The notes: generated by a model not told the origin, from the sequence alone. A DNA stretch of 64,000 nt from Pseudomonas persica (GCF_900291015.1 NZ_OLKL01000033.1:217341-281340), one strand, 5' to 3'; shown: positions 34,162-44,400, counted from the first letter of the stretch. Numbers and translations: made by a program.

Positions 34162-35623
34162 GGTCCCCTCCCGCTGCGATATTGAATGTGAGGCTTACGC
34201 GGGTTCCTTCCTCTTCGCGGCTGCTCAGGCTGACCGAGCCGCCAAAACGGTCCATGATGCGTTTGACCAGGGCCAGGCCTACGCCGAGGCCGCCCTGCTT
34301 GGTGGTGTAGAACGGCTTGAACACCATCCGCTCCTGCTGCTGGCTCATGCCCTTGCCGGTATCGCTAAGGACGAATTCGGCACGCTGCCCATCCTGCACA
34401 TTGACCAGGGCGCGCAGCATACCGCCTTCGGGCATGGCTTCCAGGGCATTGGAAAACAGGGTGTTGAGAATTTGCGTGAGCTGTAGCGGCTGGCTGACCA
34501 CCCATTGTGACCCGGGGCCTTCGTAGCAGAAGCGCACACCGTTGCGTTCGATCTGTTGGGCAAAAGCCAGGTGGGTGTCCTCGATGGCCGCCACCAGGTC
34601 CACGGCCTCGGCCTCGTCACTGCTCGGACGCAACGACACCAGCAAATCACGCACCCAGCGCGACATGCGGTCGACCTGGCTGATGATGTCGGTGATGTTC
34701 TTCTGCGCTGCGGGGCTGGCGATTTCCTGAGCCAGTTCGGCGCTGGAGCGAATGTTGGCCAGCGGGTTGCGCAAGCTATGCGCCACCGCCGAGGACATCT
34801 CGCCCAGGGCCACATAGGTCTCACTGGCCACCAGCCGGTCCTGTTGCAGGTGCAGCAGCAGCGCCGCGCGGCGCACGATCCAGAACAGGCCGAAGTAGAC
34901 CAGCGCCCCGCCCACCAGGGTCGAGGCCCAGATCAGCACATAACCGCGCTGGATGCGCCGGACCAGGTCCTGCGGCTCCTTGTAGATTTCCACCATGGCC
35001 AGCACCTGCTCGCCCTGGCTGTCGAACAGCGGGATGTAGTTCTCGATGAACAGGTAGCGCGGTTCACGCTGGAACTTCTGCTCTTCGCGGTCGTCCTCGG
35101 CCTGGTGGTAGCTGGCCGAAACCGCCTTGCGCGAGCGGAAGGCGCGGTCGAGGTCGCCATCGGCCTCGATGCGCTTGCCGATCAGCTCAGGGTTGGTCGA
35201 CCAGACGATGGTACGGTCGCGGGCATAGACGTTGGCCAGCAAGGTGTCTGGCAGATGCTCGACATGGTCGAGAAACTCGACCCGGGTCGATTCAGCCAGC
35301 GCCGGGGTGAACTGCAAGTGCTGCTGGTCCAGGCGTGGGATAAGCAACTCGCCCATGGTGGTGCCCGGCGGCAACTGCGAATGGCGCACCTCGGCCTGGG
35401 CCATGGCCTGGATGAACTGAGCGGTGAGCATGGCATCGCGCTCGACGCTGTCGCGCACCACGAAACGTGTCGACACATAACCCAGCCCGCCCGCCACCGA
35501 GGCAATAATCAGCAAGCTGATGACCGAAAACCAGCGCAGCAGATTGAATTCGCACAATGGCACGGCCACATCGCTGGCGGTAGTACTGGCCTTGTCGGGA
35601 ACTTCATTTTCCAGCATATGCAT
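34130..35623 (-). CDS. NtrB-like sensor histidine kinase (paralogue 1)
   Basis: A 497-residue membrane kinase. An N-terminal transmembrane helix (VISLLIIASVAGGLGYV), a periplasmic sensor of about 200 residues, a second helix (STLVGGALVYFGLFWIV), HisKA with AVAHSLRNPLANIRSSAELAQ and an ATPase domain with NTLFSNALEAMPEGG, DTGKGMS and GGLGVGLALVKRIMDRFGG. It overlaps the response regulator by 32 bp, so it is a certain partner. It is paralogous, by eye about half identical, to the next kinase (35919-37379) throughout. ATG 35623 follows GGGAAG. Confidence 0.92.
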   Translation of the reverse strand: MHMLENEVPDKASTTASDVAVPLCEFNLLRWFSVISLLIIASVAGGLGYVSTRFVVRDSVERDAMLTAQFIQAMAQAEVRHSQLPPGTTMGELLIPRLDQQHLQFTPALAESTRVEFLDHVEHLPDTLLANVYARDRTIVWSTNPELIGKRIEADGDLDRAFRSRKAVSASYHQAEDDREEQKFQREPRYLFIENYIPLFDSQGEQVLAMVEIYKEPQDLVRRIQRGYVLIWASTLVGGALVYFGLFWIVRRAALLLHLQQDRLVASETYVALGEMSSAVAHSLRNPLANIRSSAELAQEIASPAAQKNITDIISQVDRMSRWVRDLLVSLRPSSDEAEAVDLVAAIEDTHLAFAQQIERNGVRFCYEGPGSQWVVSQPLQLTQILNTLFSNALEAMPEGGMLRALVNVQDGQRAEFVLSDTGKGMSQQQERMVFKPFYTTKQGGLGVGLALVKRIMDRFGGSVSLSSREEEGTRVSLTFNIAAGGDHGAQHPGSRG

Positions 35624-35749
35624 CGTGTGCTTCCCGCGCTGGGCGTCCGTTCAGAAATGCATCAAGGCGCCGAATAGTAGCCAATTGATAGCACCCCACC
35701 CGTGCAGCCGCAGCTGCCATTTGTCGCGTGTTGCGCTCCGTCTGTCGTA

Positions 35750-35918
35750 CTGCAAGAACTCAGCCAGTTTTCCATATTTTACTTTTATTTATTATTTTTC
35801 ATATAGTTACTGAATACTTCTAAAATAATCCTAAAGAAAAACCCCCACATTTGGGGAATCTCACCCAAAAACATAAATTCTTTATAATCAACAAGATAAC
35901 AGAGCTTGTTAATGTTAA
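35750..35918. other. Strongly AT-rich segment between the paired kinase genes
   Basis: About 170 bp of clearly low GC (TTTTACTTTTATTTATTATTTTTC and AATCAACAAGATAAC), unlike anything near it. It lies upstream of the 34130-35623 kinase. It has a short hairpin CCCCACATTTGGGG and no gene. It is likely a promoter region and possibly a binding area for MvaT/H-NS-like proteins. Confidence 0.6.
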
Positions 35919-37379
35919 TCAGGAAGCTTTGAACAACCGGAAACTCAACGAAACCCGCGTGCCATGGCCTTCACTGCTGCTGAGTCGAATGGTGCCGCCG
36001 AAGCGCTCCATGATGCGTTTCACCAACACCAGGCCCACGCCCAACCCACCCTGCTTGGTGGTGAAGAAAGGCCGGAAGGCCATGCGCTGTTGCTCTTCGT
36101 TCATGCCTTTGCCGTTGTCGGACAGGCGCAGGGTCAGGCTACGCCGGTCGTGGCGCACCACCTCGACACGTAACCGCCCCCCTTGCTCCATCGACTCCAG
36201 GGCATTGGCGATCAGGCTGCTGAAAATCTGCCGCAGTAACGCCGGGTGCCCCAGCACCTGTACCGCCGGTAACGGTTGCAGGTCCAGGCTCACCCCGCCG
36301 CGTGCCAACGGCACCGCGTAGGTCTGCAGGCTTTCCTGCAATGCCAGCGGCAAATCCACCGCCACTGCCTCATCGTTGAGCGGGCGCAATGACTGCAACA
36401 TCTGGCGGATCCACTGCGACATGCGGTCGACCTGGCTGATGATGTCGTTGACATTGCGCTGCGCCGGGCCATCGTCGAACGCCTGGGCCAGTTCGGCACT
36501 GGAACGGATGCTGGCCAGCGGGTTGCGCAGGCTGTGGGCCACCGCCGAGGACACCTCACCTAGTGCCACGTAGGTTTCGTTGTTGATCAGCCGCTTCTGC
36601 TGCACCGCCAGCAGGCGTGCGGCGCGGTGCATGATGCCGTACAGGCCGACATAGACCAGGCCGGCACCGACAGTAATCGCCAGCCAGATCAGGATCAGGC
36701 CGTGCTCGATGCGCACGATCAGGTCGTGGGGCTCTTTGTAGATCTCGACCATGGCCGTGACCTGATCACCATCGGCATCGAACAGCGGAATGTAGTTCTC
36801 GATGAACAACTGCTCGGGTGGGGTGACGAACTTCTGCTCGGCGCGGGCCTGTTCGAAGTTGTGGTAGCTGGCCGAGACTCGCATCTTGTACTCGAAAGCC
36901 TCCTCCAGGTCGCTGTCGCCCTCGATCAGCTTGCCGACCAGCGCCGGGTTGCTGGACCAGATCACCGTACGGTCCGGGGCATAGATGTTGGCCAGCAGCA
37001 TGTCGGGCAGGTGGGCGATGTGGTCGAGGAACTCACCACGCGCCCTGCGCCGGGCGTCCGGGTCGACGTCGAGCAGGTTGGCGCGGTCGATGCGCGGGTC
37101 AAGCAGTTCACCCATGGTGCGCACATTGGGGATCGACACATGGCGCACTTCGGCATCGGCGATGGAGGTAATGAACTGCGCGGTGAGCAAGGCATCTCGT
37201 TCGATACTCTCGTCGATGATGAAACGGCTGGAAATCAACCCCAGCCCGACCGCTACCGAGAGGATGATGGCCAAGCTGACCCAGGCGTACCAGCGCAGCA
37301 GGTTGAACGGCTTGCGTGAGGTGACCAGCTCGCTACCGGCAGATACTTCAATAGCGTCGGAACGAGGGGCGATGTCCAT
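35919..37379 (-). CDS. NtrB-like sensor histidine kinase (paralogue 2)
   Basis: A 486-residue kinase with the same layout as its neighbour: transmembrane helix (YAWVSLAIILSVAVGLGLI), periplasmic sensor, second helix (WLAITVGAGLVYVGLYGIM), HisKA AVAHSLRNPLASIRSSAELAQ and ATPase SSLIANALESMEQGG, DNGKGMN and GVGLVLVKRIMERFGG. Both have the same key residues. It is separated from paralogue 1 by an AT-rich 295 bp. No separate receiver is nearby, so both kinases likely act on the regulator at 32734. ATG 37379 follows GGAG; a GTG at 37391 is an alternative. Confidence 0.9.
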   Translation of the reverse strand: MDIAPRSDAIEVSAGSELVTSRKPFNLLRWYAWVSLAIILSVAVGLGLISSRFIIDESIERDALLTAQFITSIADAEVRHVSIPNVRTMGELLDPRIDRANLLDVDPDARRRARGEFLDHIAHLPDMLLANIYAPDRTVIWSSNPALVGKLIEGDSDLEEAFEYKMRVSASYHNFEQARAEQKFVTPPEQLFIENYIPLFDADGDQVTAMVEIYKEPHDLIVRIEHGLILIWLAITVGAGLVYVGLYGIMHRAARLLAVQQKRLINNETYVALGEVSSAVAHSLRNPLASIRSSAELAQAFDDGPAQRNVNDIISQVDRMSQWIRQMLQSLRPLNDEAVAVDLPLALQESLQTYAVPLARGGVSLDLQPLPAVQVLGHPALLRQIFSSLIANALESMEQGGRLRVEVVRHDRRSLTLRLSDNGKGMNEEQQRMAFRPFFTTKQGGLGVGLVLVKRIMERFGGTIRLSSSEGHGTRVSLSFRLFKAS

Positions 37380-37530
37380 GGCGGACTCCACAACTGGGCA
37401 CCTTCAGAAGGTTATAGCCCAGAGTTGGGGAAACCATCGGGTTAGCTTGGCGGCATCCGCCGAAGGGTCTTGTTTCTGTCCTTGCCGAGGGGCGCCCGCA
37501 GACGCCCGCTCACAGGGAAAGTTGCAAAGG

Positions 37531-38115
37531 CTAATCACCCGCCACCCCCTGCAACCTGCGGTACTCCCGCAGCACGTTGGGCACATAGCGCCGGGTCTCG
37601 GCGAACGGCGGTACCCCACCACGGCGCAGCACCGCGTCGGGGCCGGCGTTGTAGGCCGCCACAGCCAAGGTGATGTCATTGTCGAACAAGTCGAGCATGC
37701 GCTTGAGGTAGCGGGCCCCGCCCTGCACGTTGTCTTCCGGGTCCAGGCGGTTTTCCACGCCCATCTCGCGGGCGGTATCCGGCATCAGTTGCATCAGCCC
37801 CACCGCACCCGCCGGTGAACGGGCTTTGGGGTTGTAGCCAGACTCGGCCTTGATCACCGCATGCAGCAACGCCGGGGGAACATCGTGGGCGCGCGCCGCG
37901 GCGGCAACCAGCTTGGCGTAGGGGCGGCCAGTGATCAACTGCGCGTTGGCCGGGCCGGCCTGGGCCTTCGGTTCGCTGATCACCGTTTCATAGAGGCGCC
38001 CGGGTCGATGGACGTTGGTCAGTATGTAGCTGCCTTTGGCATCGATGGAAATGTACACATCAGCCTGGGCAGCACCTGCCACCAGCCAGATCAAACCGAG
38101 AATGAGTCCTCGCAT
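37531..38115 (-). CDS. Lytic transglycosylase (SLT domain)
   Basis: A 194-residue exported protein. A signal peptide (about 1-18, LILGLIWLVAGAAQADV) is followed by a short beta domain resembling DUF4124, then an SLT catalytic domain: HAVIKAESGYNPKARSPAGAVGLMQLMPDTA with the catalytic glutamate in KAESG, and later AAYNAGPDAVLR. It cleaves peptidoglycan glycan strands in the periplasm. It is divergent from gspG-gspF. I use ATG 38115 (GAGG upstream); a longer frame to 38268 has no signal peptide at its start. A sigma-54-like site is 75-90 bp upstream. Confidence 0.9.
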   Translation of the reverse strand: MRGLILGLIWLVAGAAQADVYISIDAKGSYILTNVHRPGRLYETVISEPKAQAGPANAQLITGRPYAKLVAAAARAHDVPPALLHAVIKAESGYNPKARSPAGAVGLMQLMPDTAREMGVENRLDPEDNVQGGARYLKRMLDLFDNDITLAVAAYNAGPDAVLRRGGVPPFAETRRYVPNVLREYRRLQGVAGD

Positions 38116-38188
38116 GTCGGTCGCCTCTTCGTGGTACCCCCGATGTTGGGGAATATGCCCCGGAAACCCCGAGGTCGATGACCACGAC

Positions 38189-38203
38189 GCAAGCACTGTG
38201 CCG
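38189..38203 (-). promoter_or_regulatory. Candidate sigma-54 promoter of the lytic transglycosylase gene
   Basis: On the minus strand this reads CGGCACAGTGCTTGC, with exact GG-N10-GC spacing; the first base is C where consensus has T. The predicted start of transcription is near 38177, 62 nt before the gene start. It is weaker than the curlin and gapN sites. Confidence 0.45.
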
Positions 38204-38300
38204 CTTTCCGTGCCGCATGGTGCAAGGGCCCAAGGCAGGCGTGCACGGCTGTTGCATGGAGCCTGCAAAAGCTTGTCCCCATGCAGCGGAGGGCTTCACC

Positions 38301-38726
38301 ATGAAGCGCAGAACCACCCCCCAACATGGCTTCACCCTGCTCGAACTCCTGGTGGTGCTGGTGGTGCTCGGTCTGTTGGCCGGTATCGTCGCGCCCAAGT
38401 ACTTCAGCCAGCTCGGCCGCTCCGAGGCCAAGGTGGCGCGGGCGCAGATAGAGGGGCTGAGCAAGGCCCTGGACCTGTACCGCCTGGAGGTAGGCCACTA
38501 CCCCAACAGTGAACAAGGCCTGCAGGCCCTGGTGGTCGCCCCCAGTGGCGAAGCGCGCTGGACCGGCCCGTACCTGCAGAAGGCCGTGCCGCAGGACCCG
38601 TGGGGCCGCCCGTACATCTACCGGCAACCTGGCGAGAATGGCGGCGAGTACGACTTGCTGTCGATGGGCAAGGATGGACAGCCCGGTGGCGACGGGGAAA
38701 ACGCCGAAATCACCAGCTGGCAGTAG
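38301..38726 (+). CDS. gspG: GspG-like type II secretion major pseudopilin
   Basis: A 141-residue pseudopilin. The prepilin peptidase site is HG|FTLLELLVVLVVLGLLAG with E5, followed by the GspG C-terminal block YPNSEQGLQALVV, WGRPYIY and YDLLSMGKDGQPGGDGENAEI, which in the family binds calcium. ATG 38301 has GGAGGG upstream. Only gspF follows; the rest of a type II system is absent, so this is an orphan pair that either assists a system elsewhere or forms a reduced pilus. Confidence 0.92.
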   Translation: MKRRTTPQHGFTLLELLVVLVVLGLLAGIVAPKYFSQLGRSEAKVARAQIEGLSKALDLYRLEVGHYPNSEQGLQALVVAPSGEARWTGPYLQKAVPQDPWGRPYIYRQPGENGGEYDLLSMGKDGQPGGDGENAEITSWQ

Positions 38727-38737
38727 GGAGAGCGGCC

Positions 38738-39928
38738 ATGCGCTACAGCCTGAAAGCCCTGGGCAGGCAGGGTGTGGTGCAGTTGCAGATCGACGCCGAA
38801 GACGCCGACCAGGCCCGCCGCCAGGCCGAGGAGCAAGGCCTGCGCGTGCTCAGCCTGCGTGGCCACGGCGGCGCCTTGCGCGGCATGGCCTGGCGCCGCG
38901 AGGCAGGTTTTGACCTGGTGCTGTTCAGCCAGGAACTATCGACCCTGCTCAACGCCGGCCTGCCGCTGATCGATGCGCTGGAGAGCCTGGCGGAAAAGGC
39001 CCCCGCAGCCGCAACGCGCAAAGTGCTCGCCGAACTGGTCCGCCAACTGTACGAAGGCCGCTCGCTGTCCCAGACCCTGGGCCAGCAGCCACGGGTGTTC
39101 CCGCCGCTGTACGTGGCGCTGGTGCAGTCCAGCGAGCGTACCGGCGCGCTCGGAGACGCCCTCACCCGCTACATCAGCTACCGCCAGCGCCTGGACCTGG
39201 TCCGGCAGAAACTGGTGGGGGCCTCGGTCTACCCCTTGCTGCTATTGCTGGTAGGCGGCGGCGTGGTGCTGTTCCTGCTGGGCTACGTAGTGCCGCGTTT
39301 CAGCCAGGTATTCGAGGGCATGGGCACCGAATTGCCCTGGCTATCACGGCTGCTGATGCAGGTTGGTCTGTTCCTGCATGCCCAGCAACTGCCGCTGGCG
39401 CTGGGCAGCCTTGGCGCGGTCACGGCGCTTTGGCTGCTGCGCCGCCAGCCGCGGGTGCGGCGCTGGGCTGCCTGCCAACTGCGGCGCCTGCCGGCACTGC
39501 ACCAACGCCTGATGATGTACGAACTGGCGCGCTTCTACCGCTCGTTGGGCATCCTGCTGCAAGGTGGCATCCCCATCCTCACCGCCATGGGCATGGCCCG
39601 CGGCCTGCTCGGCAGTGCGGCCGCCCAGGGCCTGGAGCAGGCCAGCCAGCGGGTCGGCGAAGGGCTGCCGCTGTCCGCCGCGCTGGAGGCCGGGCAACTG
39701 GTCACGCCGGTATCGCTGCGCCTGCTGCGGGCCGGCGAGCAGTCCGGCAACCTGGGCGAGATGCTGGAGCGCTGCGCCGACTTCCATGACCAGGAAATCG
39801 GCCGTTGGGTGGAGTGGTTCGTCAAACTGTTCGAACCACTGCTGATGACCTTCATTGGCCTGTTGATCGGCCTGATCGTGATCCTGATGTACATGCCGAT
39901 CTTCGAACTGGCCTCGAGCATTCACTGA
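38738..39928 (+). CDS. gspF: GspF-like type II secretion inner-membrane platform protein
   Basis: A 396-residue GspF/PilC family protein with two T2SSF domains (about 55-180 and 255-385). Family features are FSQELSTLLNAGLPLIDALE, an internal hydrophobic hairpin around LVGGGVVLFLLGYVVP and the C-terminal FEPLLMTFIGLLIGLIVILMYMP. It lies 11 bp after gspG, and ATG 38738 follows GGGAG. No GspE ATPase, which normally acts on GspF, is present here. Confidence 0.92.
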   Translation: MRYSLKALGRQGVVQLQIDAEDADQARRQAEEQGLRVLSLRGHGGALRGMAWRREAGFDLVLFSQELSTLLNAGLPLIDALESLAEKAPAAATRKVLAELVRQLYEGRSLSQTLGQQPRVFPPLYVALVQSSERTGALGDALTRYISYRQRLDLVRQKLVGASVYPLLLLLVGGGVVLFLLGYVVPRFSQVFEGMGTELPWLSRLLMQVGLFLHAQQLPLALGSLGAVTALWLLRRQPRVRRWAACQLRRLPALHQRLMMYELARFYRSLGILLQGGIPILTAMGMARGLLGSAAAQGLEQASQRVGEGLPLSAALEAGQLVTPVSLRLLRAGEQSGNLGEMLERCADFHDQEIGRWVEWFVKLFEPLLMTFIGLLIGLIVILMYMPIFELASSIH

Positions 39929-39952
39929 AGCACCTGGCCTGGGCTACCGTGC

Positions 39953-39976
39953 CCAGCGCCGCCCGCAGGGCGCTGG
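39953..39976 (+). terminator. Possible hairpin terminator after gspF
   Basis: CCAGCGCC (39953-39960) pairs with GGCGCTGG (39969-39976), 25 bp after the gspF stop. No T-run follows, so termination is uncertain. Confidence 0.4.
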
Positions 39977-40179
39977 ATCTCACAGGCACCGAAAATGTCG
40001 TGACGAGCACCTGCTGGCCTCACCACTCCTCCCGCAAGCCAACCCCAACCATGCCGCAAATCGATGACTGACCCACACATATCATTCATCGTGATAATAA
40101 CCTTCGCCCCATTCGATTCGTGCCTCACGCGCAACACACTCACACTCCGCCCACTACTAATACATTGGCGGAGTTCTCC

Positions 40180-41421
40180 ATGGAACAATCACTCAAACCC
40201 TTGCGCTTCCCCCTCGCTGCCCTGGCAGTGGTGGTGATCAGCGCTTGCGGTCGAACCCCCGACGCCGTGCAGGCTCCCGCCGCGCCGAAGGTCAGTGTGG
40301 CCAAGGTGATCGAGCAACCGATCAACGAATGGGACGAGTTCACCGGCCGCCTCGAAGCCCCGGAAACCGTCGAGGTGCGCCCACGGGTCTCCGGCCAGAT
40401 CGACCTGGTGGCCTTCACTGAAGGCGCTCGGGTCAAGAAAGGCGACCTGCTGTTCCAGATCGACCCACGCCCGTTCCAGGCAGACGTCCGCCGCCTCGAA
40501 GCCCAACTACAGCAGGCCAAGGCCACCGCCGTCCGCAGCGCCAACGAAGCCCGTCGTGGCGAACGCCTGCGTGACAGCAACGCCATTTCCGCAGAACTGG
40601 CCGAATCGCGTAGCAGCGCTGCCGCCGAGGCCCGCGCCGGGGTCGACGCGATCCAGGCCCAGCTCGACCTGGCACGCCTGAACCTCAGCTTCACCCGTGT
40701 CACCGCGCCCATCAGCGGCCGTGTCAGCCGAGCCCAGTTCACCGCCGGCAACATCGTTACCGCCGATGTCACTCCGCTGACCAGCGTGGTCTCTACCGAC
40801 AAGGTCTACGCCTACTTCGACGCCGATGAGCGCGTGTACCTCAAGTACACCCAGCTGGCCCGCGAAGGCCAGCGTGGCCAGAGCACCCCGGTATACCTCG
40901 GCCTGACCAACGAAACCGGCAACCCGCACCTGGGCCAGATGAACTTCGTCGACAACCAGGTCAACCCGCGCACCGGCACCATCCGTGGCCGTGCGGTGTT
41001 CGACAACAGCGACGGCCAGTTCACCCCGGGGCTGTATGCACGCCTGAAGCTGGTGGGCAGCGCCCAGTACCAGGCCGTACTGATCAACGACGAAGCCGTA
41101 GGCACCGACCTTGGCAAGAAGTTCGTGCTGGTCATGGACAAGGACAACAAGGCCGCCTACCGCGCCGTGGAGCTGGGGCCGAAGCTGGAAGGCCTGCGCA
41201 TCGTGCGCAGCGGCCTGGGCAAGGACGAGCGCATTGTGGTCAAGGGCCTGCAGCGCGTACGCCCTGGTTCGCCGGTCACCCCGATCGAGGCCCCGATGGC
41301 CAGCGAACAGACCCTCGCCGCCCTCGCCCAGCAGCGCCAGGCTCTGGAGGCCAGCAACCCGGCGCCGAAGGTGGCGGGCAACAACGTGAAAGTCGCCAGC
41401 GCCCAGGCGCCACGCGGTTAA
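40180..41421 (+). CDS. mexE: RND efflux periplasmic adaptor MexE-like
   Basis: A 413-residue membrane-fusion lipoprotein. A lipobox-like ISACGR (Cys about residue 22) gives membrane anchoring. Then lipoyl-like and helical hairpin domains (RVSGQIDLVAFTEGARVKKGDLLFQIDPRPF, AQLQQAKATAVRSANEARRGERL) and a beta-barrel. It bridges MexF and OprN across the periplasm. It is first in the mexE-mexF-oprN order; no mexS or mexT is adjacent. ATG 40180 is preceded by GGAG. Confidence 0.92.
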   Translation: MEQSLKPLRFPLAALAVVVISACGRTPDAVQAPAAPKVSVAKVIEQPINEWDEFTGRLEAPETVEVRPRVSGQIDLVAFTEGARVKKGDLLFQIDPRPFQADVRRLEAQLQQAKATAVRSANEARRGERLRDSNAISAELAESRSSAAAEARAGVDAIQAQLDLARLNLSFTRVTAPISGRVSRAQFTAGNIVTADVTPLTSVVSTDKVYAYFDADERVYLKYTQLAREGQRGQSTPVYLGLTNETGNPHLGQMNFVDNQVNPRTGTIRGRAVFDNSDGQFTPGLYARLKLVGSAQYQAVLINDEAVGTDLGKKFVLVMDKDNKAAYRAVELGPKLEGLRIVRSGLGKDERIVVKGLQRVRPGSPVTPIEAPMASEQTLAALAQQRQALEASNPAPKVAGNNVKVASAQAPRG

Positions 41422-41433
41422 GGGACCACACCG

Positions 41434-44400
41434 ATGAACTTCTCGAAATTCTTCATTACCCGGCCGATCTTCGCCGCGGTGCTGTCGCTGGTGCTGCTGA
41501 TCGCGGGTTCGATCTCGCTGTTCCAGCTACCCATCAGCGAATACCCCGAAGTGGTGCCGCCCACCGTGGTGGTACGCGCCAACTTCCCCGGCGCCAACCC
41601 CAAGGTCATCGGCGAAACCGTCGCCGCGCCGCTGGAGCAGGCCATCACCGGTGTGGAGAACATGTTGTACATGTCCTCCCAGTCCACCGCTGACGGCAAG
41701 CTGACCCTGACCATCACCTTTGCCCTGGGCACCGACCTGGACAACGCCCAGGTGCAGGTGCAAAACCGTGTCACTCGTACCCAGCCGAAGCTGCCCGAAG
41801 AAGTGACCCGCATCGGTATCACCGTCGACAAGGCCTCGCCCGACCTGACCATGGTCGTGCACCTGACCTCGCCGGACAACCGCTACGACATGCTCTATCT
41901 GTCCAACTACGCCATCCTCAACATCAAGGACGAGCTGGCGCGTCTGGGCGGCGTGGGTGATGTGCAGCTGTTCGGCATGGGCGACTACTCGCTGCGCGTG
42001 TGGCTGGACCCGAACAAGACCGCTTCGCGCAACCTCACCGCCAGTGATGTGGTAGCTGCCATCCGCGAGCAGAACCGCCAGGTGGCCGCCGGCCAACTGG
42101 GCGCCCCGCCCGCCCCGGGTTCGACCAGCTTCCAGCTGTCGATCAACACCCAGGGTCGCCTGGTCAATGAGGAAGAGTTCGAGAACATCATCATCCGCGC
42201 CGGTGCCGATGGCGAAATCACCCGGCTGAAGGACATCGCCCGGGTCGAGCTCGGCTCCAGCCAGTACGCCCTGCGTTCGCTGCTGAACAACCAGCCGGCG
42301 GTGGCCATCCCGATCTTCCAGCGCCCAGGCTCCAACGCCATCGAGATCTCCGATGAAGTGCGGGCGAAAATGGCCGAGCTGAAGAAGGACTTCCCCGAGG
42401 GCATGGACTACAGCATCGTCTATGACCCGACCGTGTTCGTCCGTGGTTCCATCGAGGCCGTGGTGCATACCCTGTTCGAAGCGCTGGTGCTGGTCGTGCT
42501 GGTCGTCATCCTGTTCCTGCAGACCTGGCGCGCCTCGATCATCCCGCTGATGGCCGTGCCGGTATCGCTGATCGGTACCTTTGCCGTGATGCACCTGTTC
42601 GGCTTCTCGCTCAACGCACTGTCATTGTTCGGCCTGGTCCTGGCCATCGGTATCGTGGTGGACGACGCCATCGTCGTGGTGGAAAACGTCGAGCGCAACA
42701 TCGGCCTGGGCCTGAAACCGCTGGAAGCCACGCAAAAGGCCATGGGCGAAGTGACCGGTCCGATCATCGCCACCGCCCTGGTGCTGTGCGCCGTGTTCGT
42801 ACCTGCCGCGTTCATTTCCGGCCTGACCGGGCAGTTCTACAAACAGTTCGCCCTGACCATCGCCATTTCCACGGTCATCTCGGCGTTCAACTCGCTGACC
42901 CTGTCGCCGGCCCTGGCTGCCGTGCTGCTGAAGGACCATCATGCGCCCAAGGACCGTTTCTCGCGGTTCCTGGAAAAACTGCTGGGCAGCTGGCTGTTCG
43001 CCCCGTTCAACCGCTTCTTCGACCGCGCCTCCAACCGCTACGTCGGCGGTGTGCGTCGGGTCATCCGCTCCAGCGGCATCGCCCTGTTCGTGTATGCCGG
43101 CCTGATGGGCCTGACCTACCTGGGCTTCTCGTCCACCCCGACCGGTTTCGTGCCGGCCCAGGACAAGCAGTACCTGGTGGCGTTCGCCCAGCTGCCTGAC
43201 GCGGCCAGCCTCGACCGCACCGAAGCGGTGATCAAGCGCATGAGCGAAATCGCCCTGAAGCAGCCTGGCGTGGCCGACTCGGTAGCCTTCCCTGGCCTGT
43301 CGATCAACGGTTTCACCAACAGCCCGAACAGCGGCATCGTGTTCACCCCGCTCAAGCCGTTCGACGAGCGCAAGGACCCGAGCCAGTCGGCGGCGGCCAT
43401 CGCTGCGGCACTGAATGCCCAGTTCGCCGACATCCAGGACGCCTACATCGCGATCTTCCCGCCACCGCCGGTACAAGGCCTGGGCACCATCGGCGGCTTC
43501 CGCCTGCAGATCGAAGACCGCGGCAACCTGGGTTACGAAGCGCTGTACAAGGAAACCCAGAACATCATCGCCAAGAGCCACAACGTGCCGGAGCTGGCGG
43601 GCCTGTTCACCAGCTACCAGGTCAACGTGCCACAGGTCGATGCCGCCATCGACCGGGAAAAGGCCAAGACCCACGGCGTGGCGATCACCGACATCTTCGA
43701 CACCCTGCAGGTTTACCTGGGCTCGCTGTACACCAACGACTTCAACCGCTTTGGCCGTACCTACCAGGTCAACGTCCAGGCCGAGCAGCAGTTCCGCCTC
43801 GATGCCGAGCAGATCGGCCAGCTGAAGGTACGCAACAACCTTGGCGAGATGATCCCGCTGGCGACCTTCCTCAAGGTCAGCAACACCTCCGGGCCGGACC
43901 GGGTGATGCACTACAACGGCTTCATCACCGCCGAGATCAACGGCGCCGCGGCACCGGGCTACAGCTCCGGCCAGGCGGAGGCTGCAATCGAGAAACTGCT
44001 GGAAGAGGAACTGCCCAACGGCATGACCTTCGAGTGGACCGACCTGACCTACCAGCAGATCCTCTCGGGCAATACCGCGCTGTTCGTGTTCCCGCTGTGC
44101 GTGCTGCTGGCCTTCCTCGTGCTTGCGGCCCAGTACGAAAGCTGGAGCTTGCCGCTGGCGGTGATCCTGATCGTGCCGATGACCCTGCTGTCGGCCATCA
44201 CCGGGGTGATCGTGTCGGGTGGTGACAGCAACATCTTCACCCAGATCGGCCTGATCGTACTGGTAGGCCTGGCGTGCAAGAACGCCATCCTGATCGTCGA
44301 GTTCGCCAAGGACGAACAGGCCAAGGGGCTCGACCCGCTGGCTGCGGTACTGGAAGCCTGCCGCCTGCGTCTGCGGCCGATCCTGATGACCTCTATCGCC

